NCBI GenBank assembly: GCA_017990795.1
Contig: JAGNNG010000043.1
Coordinates: forward strand, 1 to 9,236
Length of the DNA stretch: 9,236 bases
Origin: Deltaproteobacteria bacterium
Lineage (GTDB): Bacteria > Myxococcota_A > Polyangia > Palsa-1104 > JAEUJZ01
Direction: 5' to 3'
In this document: positions 1 through 6,391 of the stretch, piece after piece
How positions within the stretch are numbered: position 1 is the first letter of the stretch
How the letters are laid out: the number at the start of each line of letters is the position of its first letter
Notes under the pieces: model-generated
The model's input: only the letters and a program-made list of their open reading frames with translations
What the model was told of the DNA's origin: nothing
The model's database searches: none
Program-made: the position numbers and the translations under genes

Positions 1-484
1 GCAGCAGGCCGCGCTGACGCTCCAGCAGGGCCAGGCCATCGCTGCTGTGACCGGGGAGCAGCATCGCCTGCAGCTGTAGCTCGCCTGCGGTCAGGACCTG
101 CCCTTCGGCCAGGGCTCGTAGCTGCGGCGGCTGCGGCCAGGCGTAGCCGTGCGGACGTGGCACGTACCAGCGACCATCAAACTCCTGCGCCTCGGCCAGG
201 TTTTTGTCGGCGACCGGTAGACCTTGCGTCACCGCCTGCACCAGGCTGGGGCTGCTCCACACCGGCACCTGAGGAAAGTGCGCGTGGCCGATTACGTGAT
301 CCCAGTGACCGTGCGTAAAAACTACGGCCTGGGCCCCGCCATGTTGGGCGGCTAGCTGCGCAAGCTCGTCCAGCTCCCGAGGGAAATAGCCGGGGTCGAT
401 GACGACGCAGCCGTCCTTGGTCGGAAGGACGACGCTGGTGAGCTGCCAGATACCACTGTGCCGGACGAGGACTTGCGACTGCAT
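1..484 (-). CDS. Metallo-beta-lactamase-fold hydrolase (3' end beyond the window)
   Basis: This is a probable Zn-dependent MBL-fold hydrolase, substrate unknown. The visible 161 codons contain the metal-binding motif H58-x-H60-x-D62-H63 (THGHWDH), preceded by the usual beta-strand and DPG turn (VVIDPG, 27-32). A second family-type histidine lies in LPGHSSDGL (H146). The start ATG (482-484 on the plus strand) is fixed closely because an in-frame TAG lies seven codons upstream. A purine-rich GCGAGGGC precedes it, only a fair ribosome site. The gene begins 29 bp after the infC stop on the same strand, so it is probably co-transcribed with infC. There is no recognisable signal peptide, so it is probably cytoplasmic. 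The C-terminal part, with the remaining metal ligands, lies off the left edge. Glyoxalase II-like, lactonase-like or RNase Z-like roles cannot be separated from this fragment. Confidence 0.85.
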   Translation of the reverse strand, partial: MQSQVLVRHSGIWQLTSVVLPTKDGCVVIDPGYFPRELDELAQLAAQHGGAQAVVFTHGHWDHVIGHAHFPQVPVWSSPSLVQAVTQGLPVADKNLAEAQEFDGRWYVPRPHGYAWPQPPQLRALAEGQVLTAGELQLQAMLLPGHSSDGLALLERQRGLL

Positions 485-513
485 GTGCCCTCGCCCGGCC
501 TGCTACTTACGCG

Positions 514-1230
514 CTACGCCGACTTCTCAGGCGAAGCTGCTACCACGGGGGCCGCTGCTGCTGCCGGGGCCGCAGGAGCTACGACTGGCGCTGCTGCCGC
601 TGCTGCTGCCACGGGGGCTGCTGCTGCTGCTGCTGCTGCCGGAGCGGCGGCTGGAGCTGCTGCCACCGGTGCCGGACGCGGCTTCTGCTGCTGCTGGCTG
701 CCCTTGGGCCCGATGATCATGAGCATACGACGCCCTTCCATCATCGGGTGCTGCTCAACCGAGCCGACATCCGCACAGGCTTCCACGACGCGCTTGAGCA
801 CGTTCTGGCCGACTTCCGGGTGGACGATTTCGCGGCCACGGAACTGCACCACCAGCTTCGCTTTGTTGCCCTCAGAGAGGAACTCGCGAATGTGCTTCAC
901 CTTGAAGTCGAAGTCATGCCCGTCCGTCTTGGGACGGAACTTCATCTCTTTGACTTCGATCACCGTGCGCTTGGAGCGCTCTTCACGCTCTTTGCGGGCC
1001 GTCTCATACTTGAAGCGGCCATAGTCCATGATCTTGCAGACCGGCGGAACGGCCTTGGGCGATATCTCCACAAGATCCAAGCCCTCGTCGCGCGCCATCT
1101 TTAGGGCGTCTGGCGTCTCGAGGACTCCGATCTGGGAGCCGTCGGCCCCGATCACACGGACACGGGGGATGCGGATGCGGTGGTTAACACGATATTGCTC
1201 GATTGGGGCGGGGCGGCTGTCGGGTCGAAT
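514..1230 (-). CDS. infC: Translation initiation factor IF3 with Ala/Pro-rich tail, ATT start
   Basis: IF3 binds the 30S subunit, prevents premature 50S joining and proofreads initiator tRNA and start-codon pairing. The N-domain is recognisable from (YRVNHRIRIPRVRVIG), (DLVEISPKAVPPVCKIMDYGRFKYE) segments, then the lysine/arginine-rich linker, then the C-domain (EVKEMKFRPKTD, VQFRGREI, MLMIIGPK). The first standard start, GTG at 1155, would cut off conserved N-terminal sequence. The frame is open further upstream, and ATT at 1228-1230 lies 6 nt after GGAGAG, giving 238 residues. An AUU start is the classic autoregulatory start of E. coli infC, so IF3 probably limits its own synthesis here too. 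The last ~61 residues are a low-complexity Gln then Ala/Pro/Val tail, absent from E. coli IF3 but similar in kind to the extension of M. xanthus Dsg. rpmI and rplT, which often follow infC, do not follow here. Confidence 0.93.
   Translation of the reverse strand: MRPDSRPAPIEQYRVNHRIRIPRVRVIGADGSQIGVLETPDALKMARDEGLDLVEISPKAVPPVCKIMDYGRFKYETARKEREERSKRTVIEVKEMKFRPKTDGHDFDFKVKHIREFLSEGNKAKLVVQFRGREIVHPEVGQNVLKRVVEACADVGSVEQHPMMEGRRMLMIIGPKGSQQQQKPRPAPVAAAPAAAPAAAAAAAAPVAAAAAAAPVVAPAAPAAAAAPVVAASPEKSA
619..639 (-). repeat. Trinucleotide tract (GCA)7 in the infC tail
   Basis: Seven uninterrupted GCA codons, plus a neighbouring GCC, encode eight alanines in the IF3 tail (about residues 198-205 of the ATT-start protein). 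Flanking stretches are also GCN-rich but mixed in third base. A pure triplet run of this length could change copy number by slippage without shifting frame. Confidence 0.8.
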
Positions 1231-1236
1231 GGGAGT

Positions 1237-1242
1237 CTCTCC
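1237..1242 (-). promoter_or_regulatory. Shine-Dalgarno GGAGAG that fixes the infC ATT start
   Basis: On the minus strand GGAGAG is followed by six bases (ACTCCC) and then ATT. This is a strong ribosome site at normal spacing, and no ATG, GTG or TTG in the infC frame lies at a suitable distance from it. It is the main evidence for the rare ATT start. Confidence 0.75.
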
Positions 1243-1328
1243 AGTTTGTGATGTTTTCCAGCGACTCGCTGTGTTGCAGCTCCATCTTATCTGGAATTGC
1301 CGACGAGCGAGCTAGTGAAAGTGTGCTG

Positions 1329-1357
1329 GTTTTACCCCGCGCCCCCAAACGCTGCAA
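1329..1357 (-). promoter_or_regulatory. Weak candidate sigma70-type promoter for infC
   Basis: On the minus strand TTGCAG (1357-1352) and TAAAAC (1334-1329) are separated by exactly 17 bases. The -35 matches consensus at 3 of 6 positions and the -10 at 4 of 6. Transcription would begin near 1322 and leave a leader of about 90 nt before the ATT start. The evidence is motif and spacing only. Confidence 0.3.
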
Positions 1358-1487
1358 GCGCCTTTTCCGCTACGCGCACTCAGATGTCGGCAGTCTGTAG
1401 GCATTTCGGCACGCAATTCGGGGCGAGCTTGGCCCTAGCTGGCGTCTGCGGTCCTAGCGCCTACCCCGCGCGCGCATCAAGTAGCTG

Positions 1488-1595
1488 AAAGCCCTGCATT
1501 TTCTTTTCCGGCGTGCAGACAAAGCCCGTTCTGGCTGCGGATTTGACTCCGCGCGACCTACAGGCGGACGCCGGGGACGCACAGCAGGGCTTTGT
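1488..1595. repeat. Competing inverted repeats in the intergenic region
   Basis: AAAGCCCTGC (1488-1497) is a perfect 10-base complement of GCAGGGCTTT (1584-1593). ACAAAGCCC (1519-1527) is a perfect 9-base complement of GGGCTTTGT (1587-1595). Both left arms use the same right arm, so the two stems exclude each other. A third small stem, CTGCA with TGCAG (1494-1498 with 1514-1518), would favour the second arrangement. This could be RNA switching, a structured RNA, or repeated protein-binding sites. Confidence 0.5.
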
Positions 1596-1638
1596 GACCT
1601 CACAAGCGGGCTTGTTGGGAGCCAGTTGCGGGGCTTGT
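1587..1638 (+). repeat. Three GGGCTT(T)GT direct repeats about two helical turns apart
   Basis: GGGCTTTGT (1587-1595), GGGCTTGT (1608-1615) and GGGCTTGT (1631-1638) begin 21 and 23 bp apart. The middle copy is itself part of the palindrome ACAAGC-GG-GCTTGT (1602-1615). Inverted copies (AAAGCCC) occur at 1488-1494 and 1521-1527. The array lies 128-179 bp upstream of the lipoprotein start, a reasonable position for a regulator-binding site. Confidence 0.45.
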
Positions 1639-1752
1639 CGGGGAATTCGTACCGACGGGCGTCGACCGAAAATCGTTAGACTTGCTCCACGGGGCTGGCC
1701 ATGGTCAAAACGCAGTCCCTAGCAGCATTGCCAACCATCCATACGCGATGCC

Positions 1753-1760
1753 AGGGAGGA
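1753..1760 (+). promoter_or_regulatory. Strong Shine-Dalgarno AGGGAGGA for the lipoprotein
   Basis: AGGGAGGA lies 5 bases before ATG 1766. It decides this start over the longer in-frame option at 1682, which has no ribosome site and would place 28 extra residues before the signal peptide. Confidence 0.85.
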
Positions 1761-1765
1761 TAACC

Positions 1766-2842
1766 ATGCGGTCTTTATGCTCTCAATCACTGCGGCCTTG
1801 CGACCCTTCTGAGTGGCAACGTCAGCCCCGAAAATCTAGCGGCGCAAGTCCCATGCTTGGGGCAGCGCTGGGCCTACTTGGACTGGGGCTGGGACTTGGG
1901 CTGACAGGCTGTGACAATTCGGCACCGCAGGCGCAGGTGCAATGGACCGATGCGGTCGATGGGCAGACCCTGACGACCTTTACCAAAGAGAGCCCGTTTC
2001 ACCTCAAGCTGTCGCCGCAGCGGACAGAGACGATGCTGCCAGCCGCTGCGCTGCAAGTGGCGCCGCTGGCCGTCAGCGACCAAGAGTACGGGGTGCGACT
2101 GTACGCGGCCCTGCCCAGCGACCCGCTGTGGAGCATCGACTTTGCGGACTTTAACCATGCCCATGACGTTTGGAATCAGGCCTCGCCGTTTGTGGTGCGC
2201 GGGCCCCGCGGCATGAAGGCCCCGGTGGGCACCGATGGCACCGTCATCCTGGTCGATGAAGCGCAGCAGCTGGCCTACGAGATGTGGCAGTTCGCACCTG
2301 CCGTCAGTGGGCAGCGAGCGTTTGCGCAAAGCGCCAATATTGTGGACCTGCGTACTAGCGGCATTCATCGCAACGTCGGCGTCTCCGCAGCGGGACTGCC
2401 GGGGCTGGGTGGGCTGCTGCGAGCCTCGGAGATGAGGAGCGCCGCCCCGATCCGGCACAAGCTGTGGCTGGCCGTCCACCCAAGCCTGCTGCATGCAGCA
2501 TTTACGTGGCCCGCGAGCCAGGTGGATGTTCCCAAGAGCGGTGCCTCTGCGCTGCTGCGCTATGGCGATGTCGTGGCTCTGCGTAGCGACGTGGACCCGA
2601 TGCAGACCTGCCAGCTGTCCAAGGCCGTGCAAAAAGTCGCGACTGCGCTGCGAGACTATGGCGGGCTGGTGATGGACCAAGGCGGCGATGCCGTGGGCGT
2701 GGTCGCAGAGGTGGACAGCTTCTCGACTCAGGTAGACGTACCTGAGGCGCAGATGTACGCAGAGCTAGCGTGCCTGCGGCCCTTGCTGACGCGGGTGGAA
2801 AACCCTTGGGACGGCGCAGTGCCCGGCGGTTTAGGATTCTAA
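1766..2842 (+). CDS. Secreted lipoprotein of unknown function
   Basis: The 358-residue product has a bacterial lipoprotein signal: a long n-region with RQPRK (19-23), a Leu/Gly hydrophobic stretch (31-46) and the lipobox LTGC with Cys49 as the predicted lipidated residue. Asp follows at +2; in E. coli that position favours inner-membrane retention, but the rule differs in myxobacteria. The mature part has no catalytic motif I can name. Its centre and C-terminus (VILVDEAQQLAYEMWQ, SANIVDLRT, SAAGLPGLGGLLRASEM, IRHKLWLAV, ALRDYGGLVMDQGG) resemble, from memory, a family of secreted bacterial proteins of unknown function with AAGLP...RYDEV, ...IRHALRF and LKKYGMILADNG motifs. The gene lies 78 bp upstream of the receptor kinase in the same frame, so an envelope partner for that kinase is an attractive but unproven role. 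Confidence 0.8.
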   Translation: MRSLCSQSLRPCDPSEWQRQPRKSSGASPMLGAALGLLGLGLGLGLTGCDNSAPQAQVQWTDAVDGQTLTTFTKESPFHLKLSPQRTETMLPAAALQVAPLAVSDQEYGVRLYAALPSDPLWSIDFADFNHAHDVWNQASPFVVRGPRGMKAPVGTDGTVILVDEAQQLAYEMWQFAPAVSGQRAFAQSANIVDLRTSGIHRNVGVSAAGLPGLGGLLRASEMRSAAPIRHKLWLAVHPSLLHAAFTWPASQVDVPKSGASALLRYGDVVALRSDVDPMQTCQLSKAVQKVATALRDYGGLVMDQGGDAVGVVAEVDSFSTQVDVPEAQMYAELACLRPLLTRVENPWDGAVPGGLGF

Positions 2843-2881
2843 AGGGGGCTGTGGGCGGATCGGCCTCCATCGATTGCAGCA

Positions 2882-2917
2882 GGCACGGCTACTGGCACTG
2901 CTACCGGCACAGCTACG
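2882..2917 (+). repeat. Three tandem 12-bp repeats GGCACNGCTACN before the kinase ATG
   Basis: Copies are GGCACGGCTACT, GGCACTGCTACC and GGCACAGCTACG. They differ only at bases 6 and 12, which are third codon positions (Gly-Thr-Ala-Thr) in the frame of the kinase gene. This hints that the region may be translated as part of the kinase, although its first standard start codon is just downstream at 2921. Confidence 0.7.
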
Positions 2918-2920
2918 AGC

Positions 2921-5900
2921 ATGGGCACGCGATTGGGAGACGAGCGCATCAGACGACGTTGCGACACGCAGCCAAGTCAGGTTCCGCACGGAACCGTGGC
3001 CGTGCCTTGCCAACGCGTCGCGGGGGCGCAGCAGCCACTTCAGCGTCGGCAATCGCAGCGGAAGCCGCTTGCACCCGCACCCGCGCAGCGTGACCGGCAG
3101 TGCCGCCATAAGTCCCTGAACCTAAGGCGCCTGGGGCTGTGGACCACGCCCCTGCTGCTGCTGCTGCTGCTGGGAATTGGGCAGGCGCGAACGCATCGCC
3201 ACCACGACAAGACGCAGGCCACCCCGTCGTCAGTCGCAGCCCACCCCGCGCCAGCGAGCAGCGCGACCGTCACCAGTGCAGAGAGTCCGGTGCCAGCAAT
3301 AGCGCCGCTGCAGCCGCTGGTGCTCATCCGCGGCCTCTCGGGGCTGCTGATACCGCAAAATGTGCTGCCGGAGCTGCCCGAGCCCGAGCCATCGCCGATA
3401 GACACCGATGCCCAAGCAGAGCCAGAGCCAGCCCCGATGGTGGATGCCAACGGGCATCAGACCGACTTCCCCATCCTGTGGCGCTACGAGTGGGGCGACT
3501 CGCCGGTGACCGCGTCGGGGCAGCTGCTGTGGACGAAGTCGGAAATACCGCCGGGGACGTTTCAGCAGACGACCGCGGGCGATACGCCGCCGGGGCGCAA
3601 AGGGCGATCATTTTTGTGGGTGCGGACGCGGCTGGATGGGCCGGTGCTGGCAGAGCCGACGCTGTACTTTCTGGGCGTGCAGCAGCTGGTGGAGGTCTAT
3701 CTAGACGGGCAGCGCATCTTCCACTTCGGCGAGTTTACCGGGGAAAAAGCGCTCAAGTGGGCTGGCTTCCGCTCGCTGCTGGTACCACTGCCGCAGAACT
3801 ATCAGGGCAAGGTGCTGGCGCTGCGGGTCTACTCGACACACAGGACGATCGGCCCGTACCAGCAGGTATGGCTCGGAGGCCGCGGCGCACTGGTGCAGCG
3901 AGCCTTCGTCACCGAGCTGCCCAAAGTCGGCATCGGGGCGCTGCTGGTGCTGCTGGGGCTGATCTCGCTGGCGCTGTTTGCGCAGTCAAGCGGCCAGGCG
4001 GCATACGGCTACTACGCAGGCTTCTCGATGAGCACCGGCATGTACGTGCTGACCCAAGTGCAGGTGCGCAACCTGGTCGTCGATGCCCCCATCGGCTGGT
4101 ACTACGTCGAGCTGTTCGCGCTGTACCTGATTCCAACGTTCCTGTGCCCGTACTTTCTGACCATGTTTGGCCGTGGCCCCTGGCGCCTGACGAAGCGGCT
4201 GGCCCAGGTGAACGCGCTTTACGTAATAGGGGCGGCGGTGCTGGTCAGTCTGTCGGTGGTGCCGATCCTAAAAACGCTGCTGCCGATGCAGGCGCTGCTG
4301 CTGGTCAATATTGTCTATATGTCGTCGGTGGGCATAGTCGGAGCCCTGCGCGGCGACTATGAGGCGCGGCTGTTTATGCTGGGCTTTGGCACCGCAGCCA
4401 CGCTGGCCATCTATGACGTGCTGGTCGCGCTGGGCCTGATGCCGCGGCTGTACTTGACGGTCAGCCACCTGGGCAATGCGGTGTTCGTGGTCGCGCTGGG
4501 CCTGATCATGGTGCGACGCATCGTCGGCGTGCAGCGGCGGATGACGTATTACTCGTCGGTCTTGCAGCTGTCGCTGGCGTCGACCAAAGCGATGCAGCCG
4601 GGGCAGCATGCGCAGGTCGCACTCGATCAAGTGGTGAAGCTGCTGGGGGCAAAGCGGGCGCTGCTCTACCTAAGCGAGCCAGGCACGGGGGAGCTGGTGC
4701 TGGCGGCAGCGCATGAGGTCAGCACGATTGCACGACCCGACGCAGCAGACGAAGACGCACTGATGGCGCAAGAGGTGCTGCGGACCAAGCAGCCCATCGT
4801 CCAGCTGGGGCAGCGGGGTAGTTTTCGAGGGGAAAAGCAGCGTCGACGAATGGCTGCGCCGCTGCTGATCCAAGAGCAGGTGCTGGGCGTGCTGTACCTG
4901 GAACTACCGACGGCACGGCACACCTCGCGAGAGGAAGATGAAGCGGTGCTGCTGGGGCTGTCAAACCAGCTGGCCTTGACGATTGCGACCACGCGGGCCC
5001 TGCGACTAGAGGTCGAGAGCGCCCTGACCGCGCAGCGCCTGGCCGAGCAGGAAGCGCTGCTGCGCGCCGCCACGCAGCTAGCAACCGGAGACCTAGAGAC
5101 GCCCATCGCGATGCCGCCGGGCAGTCAGCTCGCCGAGGTCGCAAGGACGCTGGACGATATGCGCATCGAGGTCCAAGGGCAGATTCACCTGCTTGAGTCG
5201 CAGCGCACCGAAGTGCAGCAGCTCAACGACGAGCTGCGCCGCCAGATCGAGCAGCGCTCGCACCGACTGATGGAGATCTTGCTGAAGAAAGCCCCCAGCG
5301 GAAAGCCAGCATCGGTGCTGCGACCGGGGCAGTTTTTGGGCGACCAGTACAAAGTGCTGCACGTGCTGGGTCAAGGCGCGATGGGCGCGGTGTACGAGGT
5401 CGAGCGCCAGAGCGACCACCGCCACCTGGCCGCCAAGCTGCTGCGTGAGCGCGCTCGCGAGTCTCAGTCGGTGCGGTTTGTTCGGGAAGCGCAGATCCTG
5501 GCCAAGCTGCAGCACCCCCTGCTGGTGGGCATCCTGGACGTCGATGTCACCGATGATGGGGCGCTGTTTCTGGTGATGGAGCTGGTGTCTGGTGGCACGG
5601 TGCGCGCGCTCCGCGAGCGATACGGCGACCCCGCGTTCGCAATCCCGGTTCTGCAGCAGGTGGCGGAAGCGCTGGCCGTGGTCCACGACCAAGGCATCGT
5701 TCACCGGGATCTGAAGCCCGCAAACATTCTGCTCTCAAGCGGCGAGGATGGAGAGCCCCCGCACATCAAGCTGGCGGACTTCGGCGTGTCGACGCTGCTA
5801 CAAGAGCCGCAGGAAGAGATGACGGTGCTGTATGCCGCGCCAGAGCAGCAGCCCGAGCCCTCGGACTTGCTGGTCGATGAGCGCGATATCGCCGAAGACC

Positions 5901-6391
5901 AGTCCGAGATGCCAACGGTATCGGTGGAAGGCCTGGCTATCGAGCGCTCGACGGACGGCATGGCGGTGGCGCGTACCATCTTACCGACCCAGCCGGAGCC
6001 CCAGCAGTCGCCCTACGCGCCGCTGGTCTCACGGACGGGAGCCCCGCGCTCCGCAGGCACGCAGGCGGGGGCACTTGTGGGCACGCCGCTGTACATGGCC
6101 CCAGAGCTGGCCGGGGGCTCGCTGCGGGCCCAGCCCTCGTCGGACATCTGGAGCTTTGGTGTGATTGCCTACGAGCTGTTGCGGGGCCAGCTGCCCTTTG
6201 CTGAAGCGCCGGTACTGGCGAAGCGCAAAGGCAAGCCGGAGCAAATCAAGCAGCTGGACGAGCAGCACTCGCAGCTGGCCAGGCCGCTAATTGATCTGCT
6301 AAATCGCTGCCTGCTGACCGATCCCGCCGCTCGACCGAGCGCCCACGAGCTCTCCGAAGGTCTCCGCGAACAGCTGACGATGATGGGGTGA
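2921..6391 (+). CDS. 7TMR-DISM/GAF/HAMP-like receptor Ser/Thr protein kinase
   Basis: This 1156-residue membrane receptor kinase has, in order: a basic N-terminus; a Leu-rich signal/anchor (72-87); a Pro/Glu-rich linker (146-172); a DISMED2-like jellyroll (about 184-330; LYFLGVQQLVEVYLDG, LLVPLP, LALRVYS); seven hydrophobic helices (about 335-532); GAF (about 546-692); a HAMP-like segment and coiled coil (about 695-790); and a Hanks kinase domain (about 805-1155). Kinase motifs are complete: GQGAMGAV (817-824), K839, E856, HRD 928-930, K932, N935, DFG 953-955, APE 1060-1062 and R1138. Topology puts the jellyroll outside and the kinase inside. It should sense an envelope ligand and phosphorylate cytoplasmic Ser/Thr targets. 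The DFG-to-APE distance is about four times normal. ATG 2921 has no good ribosome site, so the true start is uncertain; the 5' frame is open back to the lipoprotein stop. Confidence 0.9.
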   Translation: MGTRLGDERIRRRCDTQPSQVPHGTVAVPCQRVAGAQQPLQRRQSQRKPLAPAPAQRDRQCRHKSLNLRRLGLWTTPLLLLLLLGIGQARTHRHHDKTQATPSSVAAHPAPASSATVTSAESPVPAIAPLQPLVLIRGLSGLLIPQNVLPELPEPEPSPIDTDAQAEPEPAPMVDANGHQTDFPILWRYEWGDSPVTASGQLLWTKSEIPPGTFQQTTAGDTPPGRKGRSFLWVRTRLDGPVLAEPTLYFLGVQQLVEVYLDGQRIFHFGEFTGEKALKWAGFRSLLVPLPQNYQGKVLALRVYSTHRTIGPYQQVWLGGRGALVQRAFVTELPKVGIGALLVLLGLISLALFAQSSGQAAYGYYAGFSMSTGMYVLTQVQVRNLVVDAPIGWYYVELFALYLIPTFLCPYFLTMFGRGPWRLTKRLAQVNALYVIGAAVLVSLSVVPILKTLLPMQALLLVNIVYMSSVGIVGALRGDYEARLFMLGFGTAATLAIYDVLVALGLMPRLYLTVSHLGNAVFVVALGLIMVRRIVGVQRRMTYYSSVLQLSLASTKAMQPGQHAQVALDQVVKLLGAKRALLYLSEPGTGELVLAAAHEVSTIARPDAADEDALMAQEVLRTKQPIVQLGQRGSFRGEKQRRRMAAPLLIQEQVLGVLYLELPTARHTSREEDEAVLLGLSNQLALTIATTRALRLEVESALTAQRLAEQEALLRAATQLATGDLETPIAMPPGSQLAEVARTLDDMRIEVQGQIHLLESQRTEVQQLNDELRRQIEQRSHRLMEILLKKAPSGKPASVLRPGQFLGDQYKVLHVLGQGAMGAVYEVERQSDHRHLAAKLLRERARESQSVRFVREAQILAKLQHPLLVGILDVDVTDDGALFLVMELVSGGTVRALRERYGDPAFAIPVLQQVAEALAVVHDQGIVHRDLKPANILLSSGEDGEPPHIKLADFGVSTLLQEPQEEMTVLYAAPEQQPEPSDLLVDERDIAEDQSEMPTVSVEGLAIERSTDGMAVARTILPTQPEPQQSPYAPLVSRTGAPRSAGTQAGALVGTPLYMAPELAGGSLRAQPSSDIWSFGVIAYELLRGQLPFAEAPVLAKRKGKPEQIKQLDEQHSQLARPLIDLLNRCLLTDPAARPSAHELSEGLREQLTMMG
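3152..3172 (+). repeat. (CTG)7 tract encoding the kinase poly-Leu signal/anchor
   Basis: Seven uninterrupted CTG codons encode Leu78-Leu84, the core of the N-terminal hydrophobic segment. Slippage would change the length of the membrane segment without shifting frame. Confidence 0.75.

Larger units (their letters stand above)
1231..1765. other. Intergenic region between divergent infC and lipoprotein genes
   Basis: This 535-bp stretch has no convincing coding frame; the open frames are short and without family-like sequence. It holds the infC leader and weak promoter at its left, the inverted and direct repeats described separately in the middle (1488-1664), and the lipoprotein ribosome site at its right. 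Further short stems are GCGGA/TCCGC (1537-1541 with 1548-1552), GTCGG/CCGAC (1637-1641 with 1652-1656) and CGACG/CGTCG (1653-1657 with 1660-1664). No tRNA was seen. I found no convincing promoter for the lipoprotein gene. Confidence 0.6.

Noticed and set aside
458..1024. Plus-strand open frame of 188 codons with poly-Ala.
   Set aside because: It is antisense to infC; its Ala runs come from the GCA/CTG triplet tract, and the infC reading is clearly the real one.
1519..1595. tRNA-like element, because of a closing stem over 77 nt and an inner arm resembling a T-arm.
   Set aside because: The inner arm has a 6-base loop without the TTC motif, and no anticodon arm or D-arm could be placed.
1616..1631. 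Sigma54-like TTGGGAG...TTGCG element.
   Set aside because: The GG and GC dinucleotides are one base too close for the required -24/-12 spacing.
1682..1765. Longer N-terminus for the lipoprotein starting at 1682.
   Set aside because: No ribosome site, and it puts 28 extra residues before the signal peptide. ATG 1766 has an excellent Shine-Dalgarno.
2874..3119. Small 81-codon open frame with TTG start overlapping the kinase 5' end (LLALLPAQLRAWARDWE...).
   Set aside because: It looks somewhat protein-like, but it has a TTG start without a ribosome site, overlaps the kinase frame over most of its length and is not a family I recognise. The 12-bp repeats change its amino acids but are silent in the kinase frame.
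3139..4362. Long alternative open frame of 407 codons inside the kinase gene.
   Set aside because: A shadow frame caused by high GC content; the kinase frame shows continuous domain similarity across the same bases.
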